A stretch of DNA of 64,000 nucleotides from an uncultured Prevotella sp. GTDB taxonomy: Bacteria > Bacteroidota > Bacteroidia > Bacteroidales > Bacteroidaceae. Position 1 is the first letter of the stretch. Each line of letters starts with the position of its first letter. Under the pieces are notes generated by a model. It was not told the DNA's origin. It saw nothing but the letters and a program-made list of their open reading frames with translations, and made no database searches. Both the position numbers and the translations under genes were made by a program. This document shows positions 51,301 through 58,372 of this stretch, piece by piece. The stretch spans positions 179,591-243,590 of the forward strand of contig CALUGQ010000001.1 in the NCBI GenBank assembly GCA_944320235.1, in the 5' to 3' direction.

Positions 51301-54300
51301 TGCCGCATTGGCTTCATTCTCGCCACTGCGAGACCCTGCACCATTTTGGGATACATAATATGTGCCTACACTATTTCCAGAAGTACTTGTCTGGGTGTAT
51401 TTTATATTATCTTCATTGTCGCTTTCGTATGCACCAATATCAATTGTACAGTCCTTTATACGGTTTGTGTAGTCCATATCTGTGTCTGGTATGCTCACAC
51501 CATCACCAAGATTTTCAGTTCCAGTATTAAGGCATGTACTTCCCGCTGCAAGTCGATAATTATTTTCCGATTGAGCAGAATTGCCTCTTGCAAAAGGATT
51601 GGGAAGATTTTCTCCTACTTGATTTCTGTAAACATTGTCATTAGTCACAAATTGGCCTCTGATATTATCACCAACACGTCCACTGACATAACAATTGTAA
51701 GGCTTATCGAATGTGGTTGGAGCAGAAGAAGTTATTTGATAATTTGTATAATAGTTGTTATCTACATATGTTACACCAACATTTCCATAAATAATACAAT
51801 TATACAACCCTAATTTTGAAAGACGAGTCATATTGGCTTCAGCATATTGGAAAATGCCACTGCCATTACCTGCGTCTAACGGTTTTCTGTCACCTGTACG
51901 ATTGAAAGCAACTGTATTGTTATAAAAAGTTGCACTCTCAATAAAGAGACCACCACCTGCGACTTCTGCATGATTGTTGGCAACAACCATATTAAAGCCT
52001 GTACCGACAATCATATAAGCCCCACCGCCATAAGACTCGGCTCCACTACTCAGATTATTAACAAGGAAGCTGTTGTTTATAACACTGTTCAAACCATCCA
52101 TATAAAGCCCGCCACCACGAGAACGACTACCATGGGTATAGTTGTTCACAACAACCAAGTTCTGGAGTGTGACGCCACGAAAGGCACGAACACCTGCACC
52201 GCCATCACGGTTTGCTGTGTAATTCTTAATATATCCATGCCTTACAGTGAAGCCGTCCCACAATGCGCGGGTATATTCAACGTAATGCCGTGGGTCTTCG
52301 TTGTAACGGTAACGGTTAGCACCCCACTTATCGGCATTGTTATTTTCAACAGCCCAAGTAGGAACACAGACATCCGGCTGATACAATACATAATGACGTA
52401 CGGTAGAAGAGCCAGGCATCCAACTGTCACTGACAACTTTACCCGTATTGTTATTTGTCCACGTCACCGGTGATTCTTTGCGAATCTGTAGTATTGTCTC
52501 ATAATCACGTGCCTTCAATGTGTTATTGCGCGATGGAATATAACCAGACAACAAAGCCATACGGTCGTCCTCACCAGGAGTACCGTCATTTGGGAATCCG
52601 CCGTAGACTCGAACGCTGTCGCGGATTACAAAACCTTTGTAATCCGTGTAAATACCTGCTCCGACCCACACGTCTATTCTTTCACTTACAGGATGGGTCT
52701 TGTTCCATTCAGACGCTTTCTCAATGGCATACTGAAGACCACTGACGTATTGCTCATCACGGTTGTTGGTTATTACGTTGTTATTATTTCCACTATAATT
52801 GTGAGTTCCGTCCAAAAATGTGCCGTAATGTCCAGCTGTTGGACCGTAAGTACTGCTTCTGTAAAGGTCATAATCATAAGAAGAAGGTTTCAGCACACCG
52901 TCTCTCACGATGTAAAAGTCATTTCCGTCGCCATTACTTTTCAAGTTGCATATTGCATTGCCATTAATTGCGTTCTCCCACGACGAGCCGTCGCCCGCAG
53001 TGGAGATATCCATGCTCGGCGAACCATCGATTTCCTCGCGGTCGCCATCCCACACGGTGTTGTACGAGCGGACATAAATCACCTTGCCAGCTCGCGGCAA
53101 GTCGGCCTCGTATGCGCCAAGATCGGGAACGCCGCCGAGGTTGCGCTCGTTGCCCATGATGTCGGCAGCGAGGGCTGTGGATGCACCTTTATTAATAATG
53201 TGGGTGGCAGCGTCGGCAGAGCTTGTTAGCGGGCGGAACGAGGAGTAGCCGCCGAGGTAGGTGTCGAAGCCGAGCGTCGCACCGCGCCCGTTGGTGGGGT
53301 TGGCGAAGTTCTTCGCACCGTCGGCGCCGGTGGTGGCCAGCTTCTCGTCGATGCTGTTATTGCTCGTGTTGCCCTTGGAGAACGAGCTACCCGTGAGTAC
53401 ATCTTCGTTGGTCACTGCCGCCCCGATGTTGTTCACTATGGTAACGTGCTCCATGGTTAGGTTGCCGGCGGGGCAGTTCACAATGGCCGTGGCCTCGTCG
53501 GTGTTAGTATTGTTGTTCACCACGCAGTTGCGCATGGTGAGAGTGGCGTTGCGGGCGTCGATGGCGGCGGCTGTGGCAGCGGTGTTGTTCTCGAAGATGC
53601 AGTTGGTGAGGGTTACATCGGCCCCGTCGCGCACGAGCATTCCCGCGCCATACTGCAGCGAGGCTGCCCCGGCGGCGTAGCCGTTGATTACGTGGAAGCC
53701 GTCAAGCTCGGCCTTTGCGCCCGGCTCCACTGTCACCACGTGGTAGAGTCCTTCCTCGAGCGAGTCGCCGCCGTTGTTGCCGTTGAGCTGCGAGCGGTAG
53801 GTGAGCGGGTCGCGCACCACGCTGCGGCTCTCAGCATCGTTGCGGTGGTAGCCGCCTACGATGCGCAGTGGCTTGCCGCTCTGCATGGCGAGGATGTCGA
53901 GCGTGGCGGTCTTCGGGTCGTCGTTTACAAAGGCGTAACGCGGCCAGAGGTTGCCCTCAAGCACACGGACGACGAGGGAGTCGACGGTATTTATGAACAT
54001 CTGGGTTTGTAAAACCATCTTCTGCCCGCTACTCATGATAGTATCGCTGCCGGGGGTAATGGTTGCGAAGAAACTGATGGCATCGTTGAGCGAGCGGTAT
54101 GCCGTAGCCCACGACGAGCCGTCGTGCGACGGCTCTGTGCAGCCGGCATCCACGTAGAGCACGAGGTTGTAGTTATTGCTATTGGGTATCTTCTCCAGCG
54201 CAGGCACTATGGCCGAGCGGTCCACATGGAACGCGCCCACGGCAGGCTTCTGGTCGAAGAGGCCGCCCTCGATGTCAATCTCGGGGGCGAGCACCACCTC

Positions 54301-56967
54301 TGCGGGCAACTGACCTATGGGCATGCCCCTGGCCCAGAGGTTGGAGCCGGCAATGGGCTTCCAGTAGTAGTCGATGGCGGTGCCGTTGGCGGAGTTCCAA
54401 TCTGACTGCACTCCAATCTTGCCTTGCAGGCTGTTGTCATCGGTGTAGTTTGTAGCCCCGGTGTTGGTGGCGAATCGCGGGCCAATGCTCTCGCTGTTGT
54501 CCGTTATGCCCCGATTGGCGTCTACGAGGCTGAGCGTCTGCTCCTGCAGCGTGTTGTTCCACACGGCGTTGTTCACGCCCGACATGGCGTTGTACATGAA
54601 GCGCACGTCGGCCACCTGCGGGTTGCGGGCGTACATTGGTATATTGGTGGAAGTCTGCGCGTCGCTGCCCATGCGGTTGTTCCACACCACTGAGTTGGCC
54701 ACGAGGGCGTAGCCGTCGATGTATATGCCGCCGGTCTGCGAGGCGTTGGGGTCGGTCAGGTCGGTGGCGGTGATGCAGTTGTTGTTGGCAATGGTGTTCT
54801 GCAGCAGCACTCCGCCTCGGGCGCAGTACACCGCTCCGTTGCCTCGGGCGGTGTTGTTGGTCACCACGCAGGTGGAGAGCACGAGGTACTCGGGGATGGA
54901 GCCGTCGCCCACGCTGTTGTCGAGGTATGCGGCTGCGCCGTTGCGCGCCGTGTTGTTGGTGAGCATGGAGCGGTGCACAAGGCCCTGGCCGCTCACGTAG
55001 ACCGCGCCGCCGGCAGCCTCGGCGTTGTTGTTGTATATGAGCGACGTCTGCACGCGCCCATCCTTGAGCCACACTCCGCCGCCGTTGCCCGTGGCGTAGT
55101 TCTCCTTCACGATGCAGTTTTGCAGGCGGGCGTTCTCGCCGTCGATGTAAACGCCGGCGCCGCAGTCGGTCATGAAGTCAGCCAGGCCCGTGTTGCCCTG
55201 GGCGTAGCCGCCCCGGATGGTTACGCCGTCGAGCACGGTGAGCTGGCCGAAGGGCTGCTCGCCCTGCATGGGGGCAAACCATACGACGTGGCGCGAGTCG
55301 CTGGTGAGCGTCCAGCGGTTGGAGCTGTAGGCAAGGTTGGCGTGGTCGTAGTAGGCGGCCGAGAGGATGGTCTCGTTGTCATACTGCCAGGGCATGGCGC
55401 CCTTTTCCCGCTCGGTCTTCGACGCCTCGTCGCCGGCGAAGCCGCCGTAGACGCTTATGCCGGAGCGCATTCGGAACGAGGCGGAGTAGTTCATGCCGCT
55501 GATTACGTAAGACTGCGGCTCATACTCGCCCCGGGCCACCCACACCTCGCCCGGCAGCTGCTGCGGGTTGTTGTCGGCAAGGTCGTCTATCATGGCCTGT
55601 ATGTTGCCGGAAGCATTATCCCACGACGTGCCGTCGCCGGTGCCACCGGGCGTTACGTAGCGCACACGGCCCTCGGCCATGGGCTGGTACTCAAAAGCGC
55701 CAATGTCGATGCTGTTCCCGGCCTGGCGGGCGTTGCCGCCGAGGTCGAGCGAGCCGAAGTCGGCCACGGTGTAAGCCCCGTCGTCGCCCGCGTCAACGAG
55801 CGGCGTGGCCTCCATGGGTTCCCACGTCCAGAGGGGATAGAGCTGGTCGAGGATTTGGTAGTCGGTGTCGAAGCCGGTCTTTATTGACGGCGAGCTGAAG
55901 TGCGGGCCTTGGGCCTCGTTGTTGCGGGCTGCAAGGTAGACGTTGTCATTGCCGTCATTGCCGTCGGTGCCGCCGGGGTTGGCCTCGGGATAGGCCGAAT
56001 GGCTGAAAACGGGGCGGGAGGCGGCGGTCATGGAGAGGAGCGAGTTGCCCCACACCACGGTGTTGAGCACTTGGGTGGAAGAATTGCCATCGATGCCGGC
56101 GCCGGTGTTGCGCACCACGGTGGAGTTGATGACGCGGGCATTATTGCCGGAAAGGAGGATGCCACCGTTTTCGTTGTTGAACACGGCGGTGTTCACCACT
56201 GTGCCTGCGCCCCGCAGGCTGATGGCGCCGCCCGAGTTGGAGAGCGTGCCGCGCGCCCCGGCGGCGTTGTTGAAGAAGCCGCAGCGGTCAACTATGCCGC
56301 CCTGCACGCCATCAGCCACGCAGAGCGCGCCGCCCTCGGCGGCGTAGTTCTCTATGAAGAAGCAGCGGCGAATCTCGTAGTTCACGCCCAGGCCGGTGAC
56401 GAGGATGCCGCCGCCCTGCCCGCCGTCGGCATGGCCCCGGGCTATGGTGATGCCGTCCACCACAGTGGGCTGCTGGTTCTGGTTGCCGCTCTCAGCGGTG
56501 CGCACAAGGTTGAGCGTGAGCACACGGGTGGCATTATCCTGCCGCAACGTGTTGGCGGGGAAGATAAGGTTTGTTGCGTCCACTGCGTCATTGCGGCTGA
56601 TGTCGGCGGTGAGCACCGTGCGGTAGGCCATGCGGTAAGCCTTGCCGTCGATGACTGCGCGCTGGTCGATGTCAGTCTCCGTGCCGGCAAAACCGCCATA
56701 GAGGCGAACGCCGGCCTTGAGCGTATAGCCGTCCTTAGGCACCACATACGAATGCTCGCGTCCGCCTTCGGAATAGCCCAAGAGCCACAGCTCGTCGCCA
56801 GCCACGGCGCGTTGTATGGCCGTGGCCAGCGGCATGGGGGTATCCCACGACTGGCCTGTGCCTGTTGCTTTCGCATCAACGGTTACATAATATCTCGTGG
56901 CCTGCGCCCCCATCGGGAACAAGACCGTTATCATCATGACACACAAAAAACAAAAAACCTTCTTCAT
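45346..56967 (-). CDS. Giant (3873 aa) multi-module beta-helix surface protein with T9SS tail; probable fimbria-associated adhesin
   Basis: Signal peptide MKKVFCFLCVMMITVLFPMGAQA, then eight successive right-handed beta-helix modules. Each opens with a phrase like YVxxxAxGxGxSWDxAxxLxxAI, contains short coils such as GGGLYMDGLNSVINNSFLVNN and NTVVWGN, and closes with DIGAYEYQ or a variant. I place the closings near residues 422, 914, 1284, 1842, 2254, 2770, 3106 and 3369 (the last degenerate, DNGCFETWDLK). Residues about 3380-3800 are beta-sandwich linkers, and the end (VRVFTASGVLAAQAEA...TLRIGKVGI) fits a T9SS type A sorting domain. This is the 'choice-of-anchor Q' type of adhesin-like protein. 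It is the last gene of the fimbrial cluster, where Porphyromonas gingivalis has the large Mfa5 tip protein; Mfa5 is instead vWA-based. Adhesin role is inferred. One module region is A+T-rich (see 51235-52980). Confidence 0.85.
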   Translation of the reverse strand: MKKVFCFLCVMMITVLFPMGAQATRYYVTVDAKATGTGQSWDTPMPLATAIQRAVAGDELWLLGYSEGGREHSYVVPKDGYTLKAGVRLYGGFAGTETDIDQRAVIDGKAYRMAYRTVLTADISRNDAVDATNLIFPANTLRQDNATRVLTLNLVRTAESGNQNQQPTVVDGITIARGHADGGQGGGILVTGLGVNYEIRRCFFIENYAAEGGALCVADGVQGGIVDRCGFFNNAAGARGTLSNSGGAISLRGAGTVVNTAVFNNENGGILLSGNNARVINSTVVRNTGAGIDGNSSTQVLNTVVWGNSLLSMTAASRPVFSHSAYPEANPGGTDGNDGNDNVYLAARNNEAQGPHFSSPSIKTGFDTDYQILDQLYPLWTWEPMEATPLVDAGDDGAYTVADFGSLDLGGNARQAGNSIDIGAFEYQPMAEGRVRYVTPGGTGDGTSWDNASGNIQAMIDDLADNNPQQLPGEVWVARGEYEPQSYVISGMNYSASFRMRSGISVYGGFAGDEASKTEREKGAMPWQYDNETILSAAYYDHANLAYSSNRWTLTSDSRHVVWFAPMQGEQPFGQLTVLDGVTIRGGYAQGNTGLADFMTDCGAGVYIDGENARLQNCIVKENYATGNGGGVWLKDGRVQTSLIYNNNAEAAGGAVYVSGQGLVHRSMLTNNTARNGAAAYLDNSVGDGSIPEYLVLSTCVVTNNTARGNGAVYCARGGVLLQNTIANNNCITATDLTDPNASQTGGIYIDGYALVANSVVWNNRMGSDAQTSTNIPMYARNPQVADVRFMYNAMSGVNNAVWNNTLQEQTLSLVDANRGITDNSESIGPRFATNTGATNYTDDNSLQGKIGVQSDWNSANGTAIDYYWKPIAGSNLWARGMPIGQLPAEVVLAPEIDIEGGLFDQKPAVGAFHVDRSAIVPALEKIPNSNNYNLVLYVDAGCTEPSHDGSSWATAYRSLNDAISFFATITPGSDTIMSSGQKMVLQTQMFINTVDSLVVRVLEGNLWPRYAFVNDDPKTATLDILAMQSGKPLRIVGGYHRNDAESRSVVRDPLTYRSQLNGNNGGDSLEEGLYHVVTVEPGAKAELDGFHVINGYAAGAASLQYGAGMLVRDGADVTLTNCIFENNTAATAAAIDARNATLTMRNCVVNNNTNTDEATAIVNCPAGNLTMEHVTIVNNIGAAVTNEDVLTGSSFSKGNTSNNSIDEKLATTGADGAKNFANPTNGRGATLGFDTYLGGYSSFRPLTSSADAATHIINKGASTALAADIMGNERNLGGVPDLGAYEADLPRAGKVIYVRSYNTVWDGDREEIDGSPSMDISTAGDGSSWENAINGNAICNLKSNGDGNDFYIVRDGVLKPSSYDYDLYRSSTYGPTAGHYGTFLDGTHNYSGNNNNVITNNRDEQYVSGLQYAIEKASEWNKTHPVSERIDVWVGAGIYTDYKGFVIRDSVRVYGGFPNDGTPGEDDRMALLSGYIPSRNNTLKARDYETILQIRKESPVTWTNNNTGKVVSDSWMPGSSTVRHYVLYQPDVCVPTWAVENNNADKWGANRYRYNEDPRHYVEYTRALWDGFTVRHGYIKNYTANRDGGAGVRAFRGVTLQNLVVVNNYTHGSRSRGGGLYMDGLNSVINNSFLVNNLSSGAESYGGGAYMIVGTGFNMVVANNHAEVAGGGLFIESATFYNNTVAFNRTGDRKPLDAGNGSGIFQYAEANMTRLSKLGLYNCIIYGNVGVTYVDNNYYTNYQITSSAPTTFDKPYNCYVSGRVGDNIRGQFVTNDNVYRNQVGENLPNPFARGNSAQSENNYRLAAGSTCLNTGTENLGDGVSIPDTDMDYTNRIKDCTIDIGAYESDNEDNIKYTQTSTSGNSVGTYYVSQNGAGSRSGENEANAACAMKLQNILTDAGEKVKDGFFVYAVVKVAGYEDASFVYNANTLADANSPQSYTYVVPAGVTLMGGYNDEAEDWNNAEARDVMRFRTVLSAVAVPAQGSTITQEVQGFHAVTFGSWPGTAALDREAVIDGLWLTDGSATSLAGAGNPNTRGGGAIVPAGAHVRNCIVKGCEAIDGGGLYLLPGATVSGTAVLGNSADNGGGIYADNTGADADSRAHIISCTIADNTADEGGGLYLEDGAAMSVNTVIWGNDAPSGRNVSGVDTERFADSRLATVFGDVNDGEYYPFNDCFIERQEMPSDFENASMTGDSTVYFADSYRRLKEFSPLVKHGVRDEYQDTLAAEFGVSAQDVQGIDRNQQLERIDAGAFAYNGGVLPTKFFKRLFVSQTANVKLEDDTKMMDYLGRSFYTSFSSLDDALAYIRQQRNNGHANAEFEILVGGGTYKPSTQRETTADVAYDQRLYSFAVPHWVKIYGGFSGTELISSDGVESISCADGTTLELTPDGNIDRIIDAREYSDFNQNGIKEAWELANQTILSGNINVSADAQNVYHVIFTDAKGVDDPKPVVLDGLTVMDGETYHELSPVTENNEQGRGGGIYSDGVGYTLSRCRFMNNFGVRGGAVYVRDARLNVIGSVFSGNGTVSDATTEVDVQKPRGGAIFLSGHESYNASLYAVNSLFVNNETAGEGGAIGTNYAEGVVTNVDPLLDIMNCTFARNKAETNAVIYNHNGKSKLTNTLIWGNESEKYNTPTDVAEMQVSHSASDYDYADKFADGNTNGNILLAASNADASGPRFTNPPAVAGVSGNDATNLWNPAAISVATDAGDGLTNASRAVSGAYNEWFGYGDDELVAYRYQYMGNAGYERYSGPVDPGTGITGDRPIDIGAYEYQYVSNFSTMLAIYVATEDAGNRSGDSWANATSDLRGAIAGASNPSQYEGARTIYVRNGNYSLPRLSAGQAYVLTMSDNNLSDSLTIKGSCTGVAHTQDFANQTVVRNHPNAPDAENLLNVNANKKDVVVEGFTFINSQGRGVMAATAQGGTFTMKNGALRANGDDGMLIGDNIGSVLIYNTLFADNAQAGLTPKGTTTLVNTTFANNGSDLQNLSALSIYNTVSWNNKANNISSSEDNHNRAFGLTGYDDEAARENNEDIENGPNFRDPLNADKESRDYRIRPSLTLLNKGDNALYASHALGGNANDPIPAAERDLAGNPRLTDGTIDIGAYEYEAPLRPIIYVKADVVADDADGSSWAKALADLQGAADLAGIYANNNPGESGYVFVHNNIDGQSLRLTLPNTKVYGGMNDEQTTAISQDADGKWQGVVDAVSGLLTARSGLLERSNHTGLQSVAVTAANAVADGFDVTGNASVTNGYLSTSIVNGNVNGNVNGVADGILYNTLVYGVVESVKAVNVTAKGAITAADGSANNRSAVTETNTYVTAPHWEYQLMETSDGIDHEGNDNYITNACIDAVGHSRDIAGNKRIRNTVDNGCFETWDLKEDGGQVTSEDYPHGRSVVYVRRGKELLLKRDYTAASPFNPGVLLLEHRAGLRGNGKNIGLGNVIVERSISANGIDMAYVPFEVSDFVNTSAIPVKYYDGAARAAYDYTFDSTDGKAWTDATAYGRTGLLIDNSQGQDEACVRFVGKGNNVYTEGPDMNAPKQVTLAYNNFNEPWATPADGGNRFTHKENMSWNLFGSPYLCAMNYDDMEYGRVIYGHNGSNYVTLNTSEASEGYIPAGDAVFTQTATLKADGETFAVEQPDEGNVPEEGGAYAGMAAIQLSVTAAGDTRSAGLGGGDVLQLNAVEATAARTDFDLSADGVKWMADSAAQIFAERGSGRYSLLSAVNREGSVAVGLTLPEAGTYTIGLPEDCAAEGYEAVTLTDAATGRTTDLLAGDYDFSVAGGGDVAGRFTVSFRRMAADRAADGISIWSPSPSTVAVSGLEAGDEVRVFTASGVLAAQAEAAFTSLRLAVGASGLVVVEVTRNGATLRIGKVGI
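51235..52980 (-). other. A+T-rich module inside the giant adhesin gene
   Basis: Within a gene of high G+C the composition drops sharply here: bases 51721-51780 have 16 of 60 G/C, against 41 of 60 at 45361-45420 and 39 of 60 at 55141-55200. The frame stays open and the segment still encodes a complete beta-helix module (about residues 1330-1910, rich in Asn and Tyr, for example YVDNNYYTNYQITS). This suggests a module acquired by recombination from a lower-G+C relative. Confidence 0.75.
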
Positions 56968-57000
56968 CGCAGTCTTTATTTTCAGTAGTTTATGTCTTGG

Positions 57001-57075
57001 GAGAATTCTCTCAGGAGTTAAGGACTCTCGCCTTAAGAGTCAGGGACTCTGCTTTTGGAGTTAAGGAGTGAAGAA
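57001..57075 (-). repeat. Degenerate GAGTTAAGGACTCT repeats in the spacer before the giant gene
   Basis: The plus strand reads GAGTTAAGGACTCT, then GCCTTAAGAGTCAGGGACTCT, then GGAGTTAAGGAG, that is short direct and inverted copies of GAGT/ACTC around TTAAGG. They occupy half of the 151-base spacer between two fimbrial genes. No promoter box is visible. Confidence 0.5.
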
Positions 57076-57118
57076 GTAAAGCCACTGCCACTCCGAATGT
57101 TTTCTTAACTATTAACTC

Positions 57119-58225
57119 TTAATCTCCCGTCTGCCAGTTTTCGAGCTGGAACGTCGTATTTTCGCCATTTAGTCCGCGGATGGTGGTGTTCACCTTATAC
57201 CACGTGGCCTTGCTGAGGGCGGAGGGGAAAGTGAAAGTATAGTTCTTTTCCACCCGTTGGCTGTTCTCATCATAGGCCGAAATGCCGAACGTCACCCTCG
57301 GGATGCCAACGCCGTCGGGGAACACGTAGTGGTAGACGCGGCCGTTGCGCCGGCTTATCTCCGAGGTGTTGAGGAACGTGGACTGTCCGCCGAGCTGCTC
57401 GCTGTCCTCCGCAACGAGCGTTGGGAAGAGGCGACCGCTGCCCGGGCCGCTTACCATCTGGCTGCCCCCCGTGTTGCCCTCGCCATGGAATGTGAAGCCC
57501 TTAACGGCCACATCGGAATAAGCGGGATAGGCGTCGGCGGCATCCCACTGTATGTCTATCTTGGCGGCAAGGCGGGTGAGGGTCATCGTGGGCCGGGCCT
57601 GCCCCGGCTCGCCATCGAAGTTGAAGCGGATAGCGTAAGTGCCGAGGCCGCCGGTGGCGTCGGCGTAATAGCCCGTGGCCACGCTGAGGAACTTGCCCAC
57701 GCGGTTGGCATCGCCCTCGGCATAGCTGTTGGGGATGGTGAGCGAGGCCACAGCGTCGGTACTGTTAGCCCAGCCGTCGATGACATCGCCGAGGTCTTTA
57801 TCATCGTCAGTCACCGCGATGCCGCTGCTGTACGTCACGCCATATATATGCACGTCGCCGGGCTGCACGTCGAGCGTGAAGAGCTTAACGCGGCCCTCGG
57901 CGTCGAGCGATGGCAGGCGGTCGAACTCTTCCTTGGTGATAATCTTGGCCATGCGGCGTTGTGCAGGCATGGAGATATCATCGCTGTTCTGCACATACTC
58001 AAGCATCACGGCCAGCTCATCCCAGTCGGCCCCTTCGCCGGTAGGCTCGCCGGGGTCGCCCACGCGGGTGTCGGCAGCTGCCGGCACTGCGATGTAGAGC
58101 TGCACCGTCTCGGTGGGCAGCGCAGGAGCCGAAGCCCCCTCGTCGTCGCCCGAGCAGGCCGCAAGGGCAAGGAGAGGCAAGGCCAAGCACAGCTTGCTGA
58201 TTGCTGAAAGCATTCCTTTAATCAT
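57119..58225 (-). CDS. Fimbrial-type lipoprotein, probable minor subunit
   Basis: 368 residues with signal and lipobox MIKGMLSAISKLCLALPLLALAAC (cysteine 24). The body resembles Mfa/Fim-type two-domain beta proteins: an N-terminal part (VQLYIAVPAAADTRVGDPGEP), a central LTIPNSYAEGDANRVGKFLSVATGYY segment, and a C-terminal region ending YHYVFPDGVGIPRVTFGISAY...YKVNTTIRGLNGENTTFQLENWQTGD, which looks like the strand region of a fimbrilin. Position between the FimB/Mfa2-like anchor and the giant adhesin matches the minor-subunit genes (mfa3/mfa4 or fimC-fimE) of known clusters. A FimA-like fold for it is inferred from these patterns, not proven. CTCCCA-type repeats lie immediately before its start codon. 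Confidence 0.7.
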   Translation of the reverse strand: MIKGMLSAISKLCLALPLLALAACSGDDEGASAPALPTETVQLYIAVPAAADTRVGDPGEPTGEGADWDELAVMLEYVQNSDDISMPAQRRMAKIITKEEFDRLPSLDAEGRVKLFTLDVQPGDVHIYGVTYSSGIAVTDDDKDLGDVIDGWANSTDAVASLTIPNSYAEGDANRVGKFLSVATGYYADATGGLGTYAIRFNFDGEPGQARPTMTLTRLAAKIDIQWDAADAYPAYSDVAVKGFTFHGEGNTGGSQMVSGPGSGRLFPTLVAEDSEQLGGQSTFLNTSEISRRNGRVYHYVFPDGVGIPRVTFGISAYDENSQRVEKNYTFTFPSALSKATWYKVNTTIRGLNGENTTFQLENWQTGD

Positions 58226-58235
58226 GATGGAAGTA

Positions 58236-58372
58236 TTTTGAGAGGGCTGGGAGCTTTGGGAGGGCTGGGAGAGCTGAGAGCTTTGTGAGAACTGGGAGTT
58301 CTGAGGACACCCGCAATCCCTGCCCAGTTGAAGGGCGCAGCCATTTCTTAATTCTTACTTCTTAATTCTTAA
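58236..58372 (-). repeat. Low-complexity spacer: CTCCCA 9-bp units plus TTAAGAA units
   Basis: Read on the minus strand, the spacer begins with several TTAAGAA(T/G) units next to the stop codon, then a GGCTGCGCCC...GGGC segment, then CTCCCAGTT, CTCCCAGCC, CTCCCAAAG, CTCCCAGCC up to about ten bases before the next ATG. The spacer at 61790-61895 is built the same way. Confidence 0.65.

Noticed and set aside
51235-52980. Mobile element or separate gene inserted in the adhesin
   Set aside because: The frame continues unbroken, there are no terminal repeats or transposase motifs, and the segment encodes the same kind of beta-helix module as its neighbours.
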